DNA from: Pseudomonadota bacterium
GTDB lineage: Bacteria; Cyanobacteriota; Vampirovibrionia; LMEP-6097
Assembly (NCBI GenBank): GCA_009924885.1
Contig: RFQS01000008.1
Coordinates: forward strand, 1 to 20,759
Length of the DNA stretch: 20,759 bases
Direction of reading: 5' to 3'
The stretch's first letter is position 1; each line of letters starts with the position of its first letter. Made by a program: the position numbers and the translations under genes. The notes beneath the pieces were generated by a model. It did no database searches and was not told where the DNA came from. It saw nothing but the letters and a program-made list of their open reading frames with translations. Positions 6,260 to 14,944 of the stretch are shown here, in pieces.

Positions 6260-7792
6260 TTAAATCAACTCACCCTGTAAAAACTTAAAAACCTGCTCAG
6301 CAGTCCTATAATCAGCAAAAGCTTTATAATACTGAATATTCGCTTCAGCCATGGCTCTTTGCCGCCTGATTACTAAAAACAAAGTACTATCCCCTAATTT
6401 AAATTTTTCTGATTCACCCTCGAAAAGCTGGTTCGCTAAGATTAAACTTTCTTTAGCAAATTTAGTTTTAGCTTTACTCTGTTCTAGCTCAGAGACAGCG
6501 TTTTCAAGCTCTAAAATTACATTCTGCATTAATTCTCTACTCGCAAGATTTAAAGACTGTAAACTTAGCTCAGCCTGTTTCTTTAAACCTTGTCCTGTTC
6601 TAACTCTTAGTGGAATAGATAAATTTACACCAGCAACAGTAGTAGGTCCTATACTATCTTCACCAGTCTCCACGCCTTGATTAATAAAGAGGTCTAACTC
6701 TGGCAGCATTTGATTTTTCGCAAATTTACGTTCTAGAATAGCTATATCTTTAGATAAATTTATAGCTTTAAACTCTGGTCTAAATTTTAAGGCTTTTAAT
6801 TTAGCTTCATTTATATTTTCCATAACTAAGCCCTGAGCTATTTCTTCTTTAACACTAGGCACCTGATCCTTGGCGAATAAGCCTAATGGCTCACCACTTT
6901 CTAGCCATAAATAATTAGCTAAAGCAAGTGACATCTCTTGAGCTTTTCTCTCTGCTTTAGCTCTTTTAAACAGTCTTTTCTGTAATTCTGTACTCACCTC
7001 TATATAAGCAAGCTGCGCAAGATTTCCGTATTCCACTTGAGCTTTTACAAAATCACTCTGCTCTGTAATTAAATCTACTAGATGATTCTCAACCTCAAGA
7101 ACTTTAAAACTAGCATACCATTTCCAATACAATTCACTCGCTTTCTGTAAAACATCTAACTGTTTACGATAGAGAGTTAAATCAGCTATCGCTTCATTTA
7201 GAATCGCACTTTTTTCTTTAATACTTTTTGAGTTGTAAATAGCATCTCTTAACAGTGGTATCTGTGCTTCTATAAAATATTCACCACCAGAACCAGTTGG
7301 GGACAGAGGTGTCTTAATATCCCCTTCTGCAAATTTAGCCCCAGCCGACAACTTCGCTCCATAGCGAGTTAAAATATCTAAACTATTAGAGGAAGTAAAT
7401 GCCTCCTGTTCCTTACCTGGAGCCGATGAACTATTATAAACATTGTAAGAGTTTTTAGAATTTAGCGAAGGGTCGAAAGCACCTTGGGTTTCTAAGCGCT
7501 TAGCATTAGCTTGATTACGCTTAAGTTTAGCTTGTAAAATCTGTGGATGGTTCTCACTGACTAGCTTTAGGAAATCTTGAAATTCCAGCTTATCCCAGAT
7601 GATATTTTCACTATGAGGCTTGCGCGCAGCTTCAGTAAACAAAAGTCCCGAATTATATAAATCAAAATTTTCTTGAAAATCTACATCTTCAAGAAAATTA
7701 GCATTAAGCTTCAGTGGTGCTGTGGGCTTCTTAGCAGAGACCGAAACGACACTCAATAAAATAGAAAAAAATAAAGCTTGATATTTAAGCAT
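6260..7792 (-). CDS. TolC-family outer-membrane efflux/secretion protein
   Basis: This 510-residue protein begins with a signal peptide (LFFSILLSVVSVSA, cleavage probably near residue 20) and carries the two repeated helical hairpins of the outer membrane efflux family (about 70-280 and 300-505), rich in A, L, E, K and Q. Typical features are FLKLVSENHPQILQAKLKRNQA at the start of repeat one and NLSIPLRVRTGQG then LELENAVSELEQSKAK in repeat two. Trimers of this family form the outer-membrane channel and periplasmic tunnel. It is the last gene after the ABC transporter and HlyD adaptor (38-base gap from the latter), so it should be the outer-membrane leg of that exporter. Its last 19 codons also occur, with only silent changes, as an orphan fragment at 5548-5607. 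I see no terminator in the 19 bases before the ORF6N stop. Confidence 0.92.
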   Translation of the reverse strand: MLKYQALFFSILLSVVSVSAKKPTAPLKLNANFLEDVDFQENFDLYNSGLLFTEAARKPHSENIIWDKLEFQDFLKLVSENHPQILQAKLKRNQANAKRLETQGAFDPSLNSKNSYNVYNSSSAPGKEQEAFTSSNSLDILTRYGAKLSAGAKFAEGDIKTPLSPTGSGGEYFIEAQIPLLRDAIYNSKSIKEKSAILNEAIADLTLYRKQLDVLQKASELYWKWYASFKVLEVENHLVDLITEQSDFVKAQVEYGNLAQLAYIEVSTELQKRLFKRAKAERKAQEMSLALANYLWLESGEPLGLFAKDQVPSVKEEIAQGLVMENINEAKLKALKFRPEFKAINLSKDIAILERKFAKNQMLPELDLFINQGVETGEDSIGPTTVAGVNLSIPLRVRTGQGLKKQAELSLQSLNLASRELMQNVILELENAVSELEQSKAKTKFAKESLILANQLFEGESEKFKLGDSTLFLVIRRQRAMAEANIQYYKAFADYRTAEQVFKFLQGELI

Positions 7793-7830
7793 AATTTAGA
7801 TGATACTTTTCAATCTTCATTTTCCCTTTC

Positions 7831-9168
7831 CTAGCCCACCTTAGGAATTTTCCTCTTGTAAGTAGATTTAACTGGATTACTAATCATAGTCGGAGGGAAA
7901 CCATTTAGGATACGCCAAAACTCATACCAAACCGGCACCTCATCTAATATCACCCAACCCACCACATTAGAACCTGGTCTAAGAAAGCTATTATTAGGCC
8001 AAGGCTTATCTTTTTTAGAATTAATCCTTTTATAATCAGGCTGAACCAGAATTCTATATTCACCTTCCTCATTAGCATTAGCATCTATAACTTTTACTAT
8101 TCCAGGAAAAGTGCCTAAAGCTACAGTAGGCCAGCCAGAGAACTGTAAAGCTGGAAAACCCGAAAACTGTAAACGCACTTCCCTACCTATACTCACAAGT
8201 GGAGCAAAAACATCTGATATATACAGCTCTACAGCTTGATCTGAGCTTTTAGGCACTATAGTTAATAGATCAGAGCCAGATTTAACCGTCTCTCCTTGCC
8301 CTAAAACCTTTAGCCTTACGATCTGACCATCAGCTGGAGCGTATATCTTACGCTGGGTAATTCTACTTTCCATATTCGCTAAGTTAATATCTAACTTAAA
8401 AATCTCACTATTAATATCAGCCAATTTCTCAAAAGACTGTGCTAGTTTAGCTTCCGCTTCTTGTACCTTTAAAGCGGCTTCTGCGGAAACCTTATCATAA
8501 CTAAAGCGTGACTGAGTTATATCCCTGCCAGCTATGCTGAGTTCAGCAGTAGAAGCCTCGTATTCTGATCTAGACTTCACTAAAGCTAATTCTGCAAGTT
8601 CAAAATCTCTTCTAGAGCTTAAGCCTTTTTCATAAAGTTTTTCACTACGAGAAAAATTAAGCTGTGCTGTCTTGAAATTCTGTTCAGCAGCTTTAAGCTT
8701 TTGCTGGCTTGCTATTTGCTTATCCTCTGTCTGCCTAATTTCTATTCCAGCATTAGGTACTGTCGCTGACTGGACTTTAAGTAAAGAATTTATCTGTCTT
8801 TCCAGAGTATTAATTAATCTTTCAATAGCATTACGTTTATCTAAATAGGCTAGCCGCTGCCCCTGCAAACGCTCTAACTGAGACTTATCTAAAAATTTCT
8901 CTTCTAATTCCTCTAGCTCAATTAAAAGCTGACCTCTTTCAACCCAATCACCCTCATGAATAGAGATATTAACAATTTTACCGCTAATCTGAGACTGCAC
9001 TAACTGCGGTCTATTCATCGGCGAAAATACTGTAACCTTACCAACCCCAGTAATAGTCTGCCGCCAAGGCAAAAATAGAGAAATAAGAGCGACAAAAAAA
9101 ACTGCACCGACTACATAGGCAAAGGTTTTTAAGATAAAAGGGGTTTCAATACTAGCTAAAGACCTCAT
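7831..9168 (-). CDS. HlyD-family periplasmic adaptor (membrane fusion protein)
   Basis: This 445-residue protein has a short cytoplasmic start and one membrane segment (about 14-35, VVGAVFFVALISLFL). The first lipoyl half-motif (QSQISGKIVNISIHEGDWVERGQLL) is followed by a long alpha-helical hairpin (about 85-275) full of A, E, K, Q and S. The second lipoyl half (YAPADGQIVRLKVLGQGETVKSG) then leads into a beta-barrel region. Such proteins bridge the inner-membrane ABC pump to the TolC channel. The ATG follows the ABC gene's TAA after one base, with a strong GGGAGG ribosome site inside the upstream gene, so translation is coupled. The C-terminal segment is longer than in minimal MacA-type adaptors and resembles type I secretion adaptors. 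The substrate cannot be told from the sequence, as no RTX-type or bacteriocin-like gene is visible nearby. Confidence 0.93.
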   Translation of the reverse strand: MRSLASIETPFILKTFAYVVGAVFFVALISLFLPWRQTITGVGKVTVFSPMNRPQLVQSQISGKIVNISIHEGDWVERGQLLIELEELEEKFLDKSQLERLQGQRLAYLDKRNAIERLINTLERQINSLLKVQSATVPNAGIEIRQTEDKQIASQQKLKAAEQNFKTAQLNFSRSEKLYEKGLSSRRDFELAELALVKSRSEYEASTAELSIAGRDITQSRFSYDKVSAEAALKVQEAEAKLAQSFEKLADINSEIFKLDINLANMESRITQRKIYAPADGQIVRLKVLGQGETVKSGSDLLTIVPKSSDQAVELYISDVFAPLVSIGREVRLQFSGFPALQFSGWPTVALGTFPGIVKVIDANANEEGEYRILVQPDYKRINSKKDKPWPNNSFLRPGSNVVGWVILDEVPVWYEFWRILNGFPPTMISNPVKSTYKRKIPKVG

Positions 9169-9169
9169 A

Positions 9170-10915
9170 TTAATTAGCCTCCCTTATTTTAAACTTAGCA
9201 AGCTCAGGGAAAAGCTGTGAGAATGCGGATTTAGTGTCATTTGAAAGATCATCTATCAAGCCTTTTTCTTTAATAGCACCATCTTCTAATAGGAAAATTT
9301 CTTTTGTTCTAGCCACTACTTCTGCGTCATGAGTGATATTCAGAATAGTCCAAGGATTTTTCAAATCAAAAATCTTATTAATAATTTTAAGCTTAGTCAT
9401 TTCATCCATACCACCGAAAGCCTCATCTAGAATGAGAAGCTGTGGATTACCAATAATAGATCTAGCGATAAGTATTCTCTGCCTCTGCCCAAGTGAAATA
9501 TTACGTCCCTCGCTTAAAAGCTGCGTATTAAGGCCTTTAGGATACTTTCTTAAATCCCTTTCGAGTTCAAGTAAGTCAATAACCTTATCTAATGAATCTT
9601 TTTCTAAAGCATTACGCCCGAGTAAAATATTCTCTTCTACTGTCCCAGAGAAGATTTCATTAAAATCACTTACTAATGCAAAGCTGGTTCTTAAACTATC
9701 TAAATCTATAGAACGAATATCCCGACCATCTATAAAAATATGCCCTGAATTAATTTCATAGAGACCAGATAAAATATAAGCTAAAGAAGTCTTACCTGAT
9801 CCACTCACTCCGACTAAACTTGCTCTAGCACCAGAGCTTAGCTCCATATTTAATTTATTAAAAACCTTAACTGAATCATTATATGAAAAATCCACATCTA
9901 TAATCTTAATCTCAGAGCCGATTTCACTAGGCTCAAGTAAAATACCATCTTTCTTTTCTACCCCAAGTTTACTAATGTAACTTACCTTATCTATCGCTGT
10001 AAGCAGATCATACCAAGTCTCTATTTTCTGAACTATCTTATCTATAGACGAAAGTATCATAAGTATAATAATTTCTGAAGCCACTAACTGACCGAGTGTC
10101 ATCCTTCCATTAATAACGAGCCAAGCTCCTATAGATAAAACCCCTGCACTTGCAAAAGCTTCAAATAAATAACTGCCTGAAAACTGCCTCAGTATTACTT
10201 TAAAATGCTGTTTACGATCTGAAAGATAGTTTAAAATCTTCTCATCAAGATGATTTAAGAGAAAATCTTCTTTAGCATTCATCTTAAAACCGACATTACA
10301 CCTAGCGATCTCCTCTAACCAATAAGCTACTTTATACTTAGAGCTCGACTCGGCAAGACTAGTCTCTAAGCCTCTATAGCCAAGAATTACAATTAAGAAA
10401 ATAACTGCTATTAAAAAAATATCAAAAATAATTAAAATAGGATGATAAATGCCCATAATAATTAAACCAACAAGTATTTGTAAAATAGCAGCTGGCACTT
10501 CTAAAAGTATCAAGGTAAGAGACTTTTGTATAGTCACCGTATCAAAAAATCTATTAACTAATTCTGGCGCATATACCTCAGAAAGATGTTTTTGTGCGAC
10601 TTTAAGCAATCTAGAAGCCGTCTGCCACGAGATTTTAGCAAAAATCTTTCTCTGTAATATCTCTGTAATATAGAGCTGCAATATTCTTAAAACGCCAAGA
10701 AAAATTAGACCAAATAAAACTCCAATAGAGATTATGACTAAAGGCTGTATAAGAACACCTGTCGAAATAATATTAACTATAATCTGTGCGCCAAGTGGCA
10801 CAGCTAGATAAATAAGACTAATGAAAATCGAATACGCAAGAAAAACAATGAGTATCTGCTTCTCAGCAAATAATATATTGATTAGTTCTTTATATATTTT
10901 TTTATTAGACGACAT
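9170..10915 (-). CDS. ABC exporter, fused membrane and ATPase domains
   Basis: This 581-residue half-transporter has six membrane helices in residues about 20-300, then a nucleotide-binding domain. Seen there are Walker A GVSGSGKTS (369-377), Walker B LLILDEAFGG (493-501), the D-loop and the switch histidine H529 in NITHD. Two motifs are unusual: the signature reads ISLGQ (473-477) instead of LSGGQ, and the Q-loop glutamine of VPQD is replaced (LVSDFNEIFSGT, D417). No C39 peptidase or C39-like domain precedes the membrane part, unlike many bacteriocin exporters. It should work as a dimer moving a substrate from the cytoplasm into the HlyD-TolC conduit. Its ATG follows the GST-like gene's TAG with no gap, and the adaptor starts one base after its stop. 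Type I secretion or small-molecule export are both possible. Confidence 0.92.
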   Translation of the reverse strand: MSSNKKIYKELINILFAEKQILIVFLAYSIFISLIYLAVPLGAQIIVNIISTGVLIQPLVIISIGVLFGLIFLGVLRILQLYITEILQRKIFAKISWQTASRLLKVAQKHLSEVYAPELVNRFFDTVTIQKSLTLILLEVPAAILQILVGLIIMGIYHPILIIFDIFLIAVIFLIVILGYRGLETSLAESSSKYKVAYWLEEIARCNVGFKMNAKEDFLLNHLDEKILNYLSDRKQHFKVILRQFSGSYLFEAFASAGVLSIGAWLVINGRMTLGQLVASEIIILMILSSIDKIVQKIETWYDLLTAIDKVSYISKLGVEKKDGILLEPSEIGSEIKIIDVDFSYNDSVKVFNKLNMELSSGARASLVGVSGSGKTSLAYILSGLYEINSGHIFIDGRDIRSIDLDSLRTSFALVSDFNEIFSGTVEENILLGRNALEKDSLDKVIDLLELERDLRKYPKGLNTQLLSEGRNISLGQRQRILIARSIIGNPQLLILDEAFGGMDEMTKLKIINKIFDLKNPWTILNITHDAEVVARTKEIFLLEDGAIKEKGLIDDLSNDTKSAFSQLFPELAKFKIREAN

Positions 10916-11668
10916 CTATACGCTAGCTAAATCATCTCTACGAGAATAATTCAACTCTGGAAAGTAAAGATTCTGCATACGATCTCTATAAGCTCTTAAG
11001 TTTTCAGCTGTCTTAGAAAGCTCATCTAAAGGTGATGTAAATTCATTTATTAAAAGACTGGAGACAAAAGCATAAGCAGTAGTATCCACTAAAGAAACTC
11101 TATCACCCATCAAGAAAGGTTTAGCACCAAGCTGATCTACGATGGCTCTTAAATCTTTCATACCATAATGATAAATTTCATTTCTTGAATGCCTGCCAAT
11201 ACCTTGAGCCATAAGCTTAGATTTAAATTGCTGCTTAAGCATGCTTGGTAAAAACATTTTCAAGACTGGGGGCAGAAAACCAAACCAAGCTGATTCAATT
11301 ACATGCCAGTTATCAGTCATACGGTTATAAGCCATAACCCAGATAAGACTCTCCTCAAAAAGCCTCTGGAATGAATGAGCGACTGCTTTTTCTTGAATAG
11401 ATAGGTGTGAATCTAAATCAACATTAAACTCCGCAGATAAATATTCTAATATAAAAGTAGAATCTGCTATTTCTTTACCTTTATGAATAATGTAGGGAAG
11501 CTTTCCTTTAGGACCTTTCGAAGGATTAACTTCCTCAATAATTTCGTAAGGGATACCAGCTATACGCATAAAAGTTTCGACTTTCATACAATATGGACTA
11601 GCATTCGGTAGTCCGAACATGGCAGGGAACTGAACAAGTTTTACTATTTCTGAGTTTTGATTATCCAT
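10916..11668 (-). CDS. Fax/metaxin-like glutathione S-transferase-fold protein
   Basis: This 250-residue protein has a thioredoxin-like N-terminal domain (FPAMFGLPNASPYCMKVETFMRIAGIPYE) and an all-helical C-terminal domain with KPFLMGDRVSLVDTTAYAFVSSLL, as in the failed-axon-connections/metaxin-like branch of the GST superfamily. The potential catalytic region holds S24-P-Y-C27. The cis-proline position is seen in KGKLPYII, followed by the ADSTFILEYL glutathione-site stretch. Bacterial members are poorly characterised; animal relatives include CDR-1, linked to cadmium tolerance. It is the first of the exporter genes, its stop directly followed by the ABC gene's ATG. This suggests it modifies, conjugates or protects the exported compound, or handles redox stress linked to it. 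That role is inference. The preceding phosphohexomutase gene ends 39 bases upstream. Confidence 0.85.
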   Translation of the reverse strand: MDNQNSEIVKLVQFPAMFGLPNASPYCMKVETFMRIAGIPYEIIEEVNPSKGPKGKLPYIIHKGKEIADSTFILEYLSAEFNVDLDSHLSIQEKAVAHSFQRLFEESLIWVMAYNRMTDNWHVIESAWFGFLPPVLKMFLPSMLKQQFKSKLMAQGIGRHSRNEIYHYGMKDLRAIVDQLGAKPFLMGDRVSLVDTTAYAFVSSLLINEFTSPLDELSKTAENLRAYRDRMQNLYFPELNYSRRDDLASV

Positions 11669-11692
11669 AAGGTAAATTCTAAACCTAGTTTA

Positions 11693-11715
11693 TAGTTTAG
11701 TAAAGCACTAAACTA
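11693..11715. terminator. Nine-pair hairpin between phosphohexomutase and GST-like genes
   Basis: TAGTTTAGT (11693-11701) and ACTAAACTA (11707-11715) pair perfectly around a five-base loop and span the phosphohexomutase stop codon at 11708-11710. On the - strand no T-run follows, and the stem is AT-rich, so it would be a weak or partial terminator, an attenuator, or an RNA-processing site. It may separate the exporter unit from the upstream gene. Confidence 0.4.
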
Positions 11716-13168
11716 AAGCTTCAACTGCTTTAACTAAGTTACCTAAAGCAGCTTTATCGTTACCTTCAAAATAGACCCTACACATAGCTTCTGTACCACT
11801 TGGTCTTGCTAAGAACCAAGAACCATTATCTAGATAGACTTTTACCCCTTCTTTAAGGTCTACTTTTATTACTTTAAAATCAGCTATCTCTGTAAAACTA
11901 GGATTTTTAAATACGGCGATAAAATTATCTTTCTGAACACCATCTATATGAAGATCTAATCTGTCATAAAAATACTGCTTACCAACAAACTCCTGTACTT
12001 CTTGCCAGAGCTGAGAAAGAGTTTTATTAGTCCTAGCCAAAATTTCAGCAGTTAATAAAATCGCAAGTATGCCATCTTTTTCTGGAATATGACCATGAAT
12101 ACTCATACCACCAGACTCTTCAGCGACGATAAGCATATCCTGCTTACGCATTAAATCACAGAGCCACTTAAAGCCTACTGGTGTTTCTATGCATTCGATA
12201 CCAAATTTCTTAGCTAATTCATCAAAAAGATGAGTAGTAGCAAGTGTTCTTGCTATAGAACCTCTAAAGCCTTTTTCTTCATAGAGAAATTTAGCGACTA
12301 CAGGTAAGACTTTATTTGCTGGATAGAACTCTCCCTTATCGTCAATGAAAGCAAATCTATCAGCATCCCCATCATTAGCAGCACCCAAATTAGCAGAAGA
12401 TTTAATAACAGTCTCTTTTAGTTCTACTAAGCGTTTTACAGTAGGATCTGGTAAAGAGCCTCCAAAAGTAGGATCTACAGTATTATGCAGAGCTATAACT
12501 TCAAAACCCGCATCTTCAAGTAACAGATTAACAAAATTCTTTCCTACACCGTGAAGTGAGTCATATACAACTTTAACTTTCTGATTTGAATTCACTTTAC
12601 GCAAAAAATCAAAGTCAATAACAGTCTTAATGTAACTTGCGTAAGGCTTTTTAGCATCGAATGCACTGTTTAAGCCAATAGCTTTGTGAGCCTTAGCCAT
12701 AATCTTTTCAGCGTAAGCTTCATCAGATACGAAATTCTCTATCTCTTCTAAAATAGCATTAGTAATCTCGACAGAAGCTGGTCCTCCATATTCTGGAATA
12801 AATTTAATCCCCATGTACTCTGGGGGATTATGGCTCGCAGTGAACATTAAAGCACCATAACTTGGCTCAGCTTGAGCAGCAAAAGCAATAACTGGAGTAG
12901 CTATCGGCTCAGCAATAAACTTTACATCAATACCAAAAGAATTAAATATATTCGCCGAAAATTTAGCGAATTGATCAGCGAGAAATCTTGCGTCGTAGCC
13001 TATAAATACTGGTCTTTCATCTTTAAAGTTTTTTAATATATAAGCAGAAATAGCTTTAGTAACAAGCTCTAAATTATCATAAGTAAACTCTTTAGCTATT
13101 AAAGCCCGCCATCCATCTGTACCAAAACGTATCTGATGAGAACTAGAAGGCTTGGAAATTGCTTGCAT
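11708..13168 (-). CDS. Phosphoglucomutase/phosphomannomutase family protein
   Basis: This 486-residue enzyme has the four-domain alpha-D-phosphohexomutase layout. It opens with RFGTDGWRALIAKEFT. The phosphoserine loop is TASHNPP (S112), the metal loop DGDADR (266-271), the sugar-binding loop EESGGMSIHG (350-359) and the phosphate-binding loop RPSGTE (455-460). All key residues are present, so it should be active and interconvert hexose 1- and 6-phosphates in the cytoplasm, feeding envelope polysaccharide or storage-sugar synthesis. Sequence alone does not settle whether glucose, mannose or another sugar is preferred; the motif set is like the PGM/PMM proteins common in cyanobacteria and some Firmicutes and Bacteroidetes rather than GlmM, whose loop usually reads differently. 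It starts divergently from the aroK-aroB fusion, with 54 bases between the chosen starts. Confidence 0.92.
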   Translation of the reverse strand: MQAISKPSSSHQIRFGTDGWRALIAKEFTYDNLELVTKAISAYILKNFKDERPVFIGYDARFLADQFAKFSANIFNSFGIDVKFIAEPIATPVIAFAAQAEPSYGALMFTASHNPPEYMGIKFIPEYGGPASVEITNAILEEIENFVSDEAYAEKIMAKAHKAIGLNSAFDAKKPYASYIKTVIDFDFLRKVNSNQKVKVVYDSLHGVGKNFVNLLLEDAGFEVIALHNTVDPTFGGSLPDPTVKRLVELKETVIKSSANLGAANDGDADRFAFIDDKGEFYPANKVLPVVAKFLYEEKGFRGSIARTLATTHLFDELAKKFGIECIETPVGFKWLCDLMRKQDMLIVAEESGGMSIHGHIPEKDGILAILLTAEILARTNKTLSQLWQEVQEFVGKQYFYDRLDLHIDGVQKDNFIAVFKNPSFTEIADFKVIKVDLKEGVKVYLDNGSWFLARPSGTEAMCRVYFEGNDKAALGNLVKAVEALV

Positions 13169-13222
13169 AATTTTATTTTAACAAAGATATGCACTTACGT
13201 CATTGAGTTTAAGCTTATTCAT

Positions 13223-14929
13223 ATGCGAAAATCAGAGACGGACCTGCTATTATCTGTGCCAGAGTTTGATGCGAAAATGAATATAGCCCTAACGGGCATC
13301 ATGGGGGCGGGGAAAAGCTCTGTCGGTTCTAAATTGGCGAAATATCTCAGACGCAAGTTTATCGACTTAGATGGCTATATAGAAAAACAGGAAGGCAGAA
13401 CAGTTAAAGAAATTTTCGAAGTCGAAGGCGAAACTTATTTTCGTGCAGTAGAGAAAAGAGCTTTAAATGAAGTTTTCAGTAATAATAATTTAGTAATTGC
13501 TTTAGGTGGCGGTTCTATCGTCGATACTAACAATAGAGACTTAATCCGCAAAAGATCTAAACTTATAACACTGCTTGCAGACATAGACACCATCTCAGAT
13601 AGAGTAGAGCATAAGACTCATAGACCCTTACTTAAAGGCACCGATCAAAAAGAAACTCTTATAAATCTATGGGAATCACGCAAAGATGCTTATATGGATA
13701 CAGACTTACAGGTTTCAACTCAAAACCGTTCAGTAGATAGTATCGCAAAATTTATAATCTCTGAATTGAATTTAGAAGAAATCGCTTACGGCAGGTTAAA
13801 CGTCGAAATCCCACGCAATTCTCGCTCTTACGACATTCTTTTCGATGATTTACTGAAAATTAACTTAAAAAAATTAGATTTTGGTCGTAAAATACTGGTA
13901 TTGAGTCAAGCTGGAGTACCTGATCAATACAGGAATCGCCTCAAATCCGTCCTAAGTCATCATTTTGAGGTTCATTCTTTAATACTGGAAGATGGTGAAA
14001 AGAATAAAGACTTTTTTAACTACCAGATCATAGTCCAGAACTTACTTAGTCATAAATTTGAGCGCAAAGATACAGTTATTACTCTTGGTGGTGGTGTAGT
14101 CGGTGATATGGGTGGCTTCGCTGCATCTACTTATCACAGAGGTATTAATTATGTTCAGATACCTACCACTCTACTGTCTATGATAGATTCTTCAGTCGGT
14201 GGTAAAACTGGAGTTAATGTTCCAGAAGGGAAAAATTTAGTCGGTTCCTTTTATCAACCCAATTTAGTTTTCATTGATGTAGCTCACCTAGAGACACTTC
14301 CAGATAAAGAATTTAAAAGTGGGCTTGGTGAACTTATAAAATATGCCCTGCTCGGTCATCAATGGGATTCTTTAATCGTAGAAGATGAGGATGATAGCTT
14401 CTTTAACTACATCGATAGAAATCATAAAGCGATAATGGGCCGAGACCCAGAGACTCTCAGTAAAATCATTAGACACTGCTTACAGATTAAAACTAATATA
14501 GTAATTAATGATGAACGTGAATCGGGAATTAGGATCCACCTTAATCTAGGTCATACTTTTGGTCATGCTTTAGAAGAAGCTACTAATTACGAAAGATATA
14601 GTCACGGTGAAGCTGTAGCTATAGGCATTATCTGCTCTTGTTACCTAGCAGAGCAGATAGACATCTTCAGCCCAATCTTAACTAATAAAGTTATAGAATT
14701 AATGAAAAGCTTTGAAATGGAGTACCAGATTCCGGAGGATATAGATATAAATGATTTAATCACAGCGATGAAGCATGATAAGAAAGTCGAACAAGGTCAA
14801 TTAAAATTTATACTTCCCCGAGAGCGTATAGGTTCTGTTTCCACTATTAAAGATATAGCTCCTAAACTCGTTAAAAAAGTCCTTAAAAGAAACCAAAAGG
14901 ATTTAAGTAGCTGTAATAAAGATAAATAA
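13223..14929 (+). CDS. aroKB: Shikimate kinase / 3-dehydroquinate synthase fusion
   Basis: Two enzymes of the shikimate pathway are joined in one chain of about 568 residues. The N-terminal half is shikimate kinase: P-loop GIMGAGKSS (25-33), FIDLDGYIE, the substrate loop GGGSIVD and the lid HRPLL. After a linker near residue 180-210 comes dehydroquinate synthase: LEDGEKNK, the NAD-binding LGGGVVGDMGGF, PTTLLSMIDSSVGGKTGVN, and zinc ligands E370, H444 (GHTFGH) and H461 (YSHGE). All catalytic residues are present. The enzymes catalyse steps 5 and 2 of the pathway, so they do not act consecutively; the fusion probably balances expression. The frame is open further upstream to 13136, but that would overlap the divergent phosphohexomutase gene, so I use ATG 13223. 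ATG 13277, closer to the P-loop, is also possible. The carA gene follows after 15 bases. Confidence 0.93.
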   Translation: MRKSETDLLLSVPEFDAKMNIALTGIMGAGKSSVGSKLAKYLRRKFIDLDGYIEKQEGRTVKEIFEVEGETYFRAVEKRALNEVFSNNNLVIALGGGSIVDTNNRDLIRKRSKLITLLADIDTISDRVEHKTHRPLLKGTDQKETLINLWESRKDAYMDTDLQVSTQNRSVDSIAKFIISELNLEEIAYGRLNVEIPRNSRSYDILFDDLLKINLKKLDFGRKILVLSQAGVPDQYRNRLKSVLSHHFEVHSLILEDGEKNKDFFNYQIIVQNLLSHKFERKDTVITLGGGVVGDMGGFAASTYHRGINYVQIPTTLLSMIDSSVGGKTGVNVPEGKNLVGSFYQPNLVFIDVAHLETLPDKEFKSGLGELIKYALLGHQWDSLIVEDEDDSFFNYIDRNHKAIMGRDPETLSKIIRHCLQIKTNIVINDERESGIRIHLNLGHTFGHALEEATNYERYSHGEAVAIGIICSCYLAEQIDIFSPILTNKVIELMKSFEMEYQIPEDIDINDLITAMKHDKKVEQGQLKFILPRERIGSVSTIKDIAPKLVKKVLKRNQKDLSSCNKDK

Positions 14930-14944
14930 GCCAAGGATATAACT

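Noticed and set aside
9333..9761. 142-codon frame antisense to the ABC transporter gene
   Set aside because: It lies entirely opposite a well-supported ATPase domain and has no family features; other antisense frames here were dismissed for the same reason.
13136..13222. Longer N-terminus for the aroK-aroB fusion from ATG 13136
   Set aside because: It would overlap the start of the divergent phosphohexomutase gene, and the extra 29 residues do not look like shikimate kinase.
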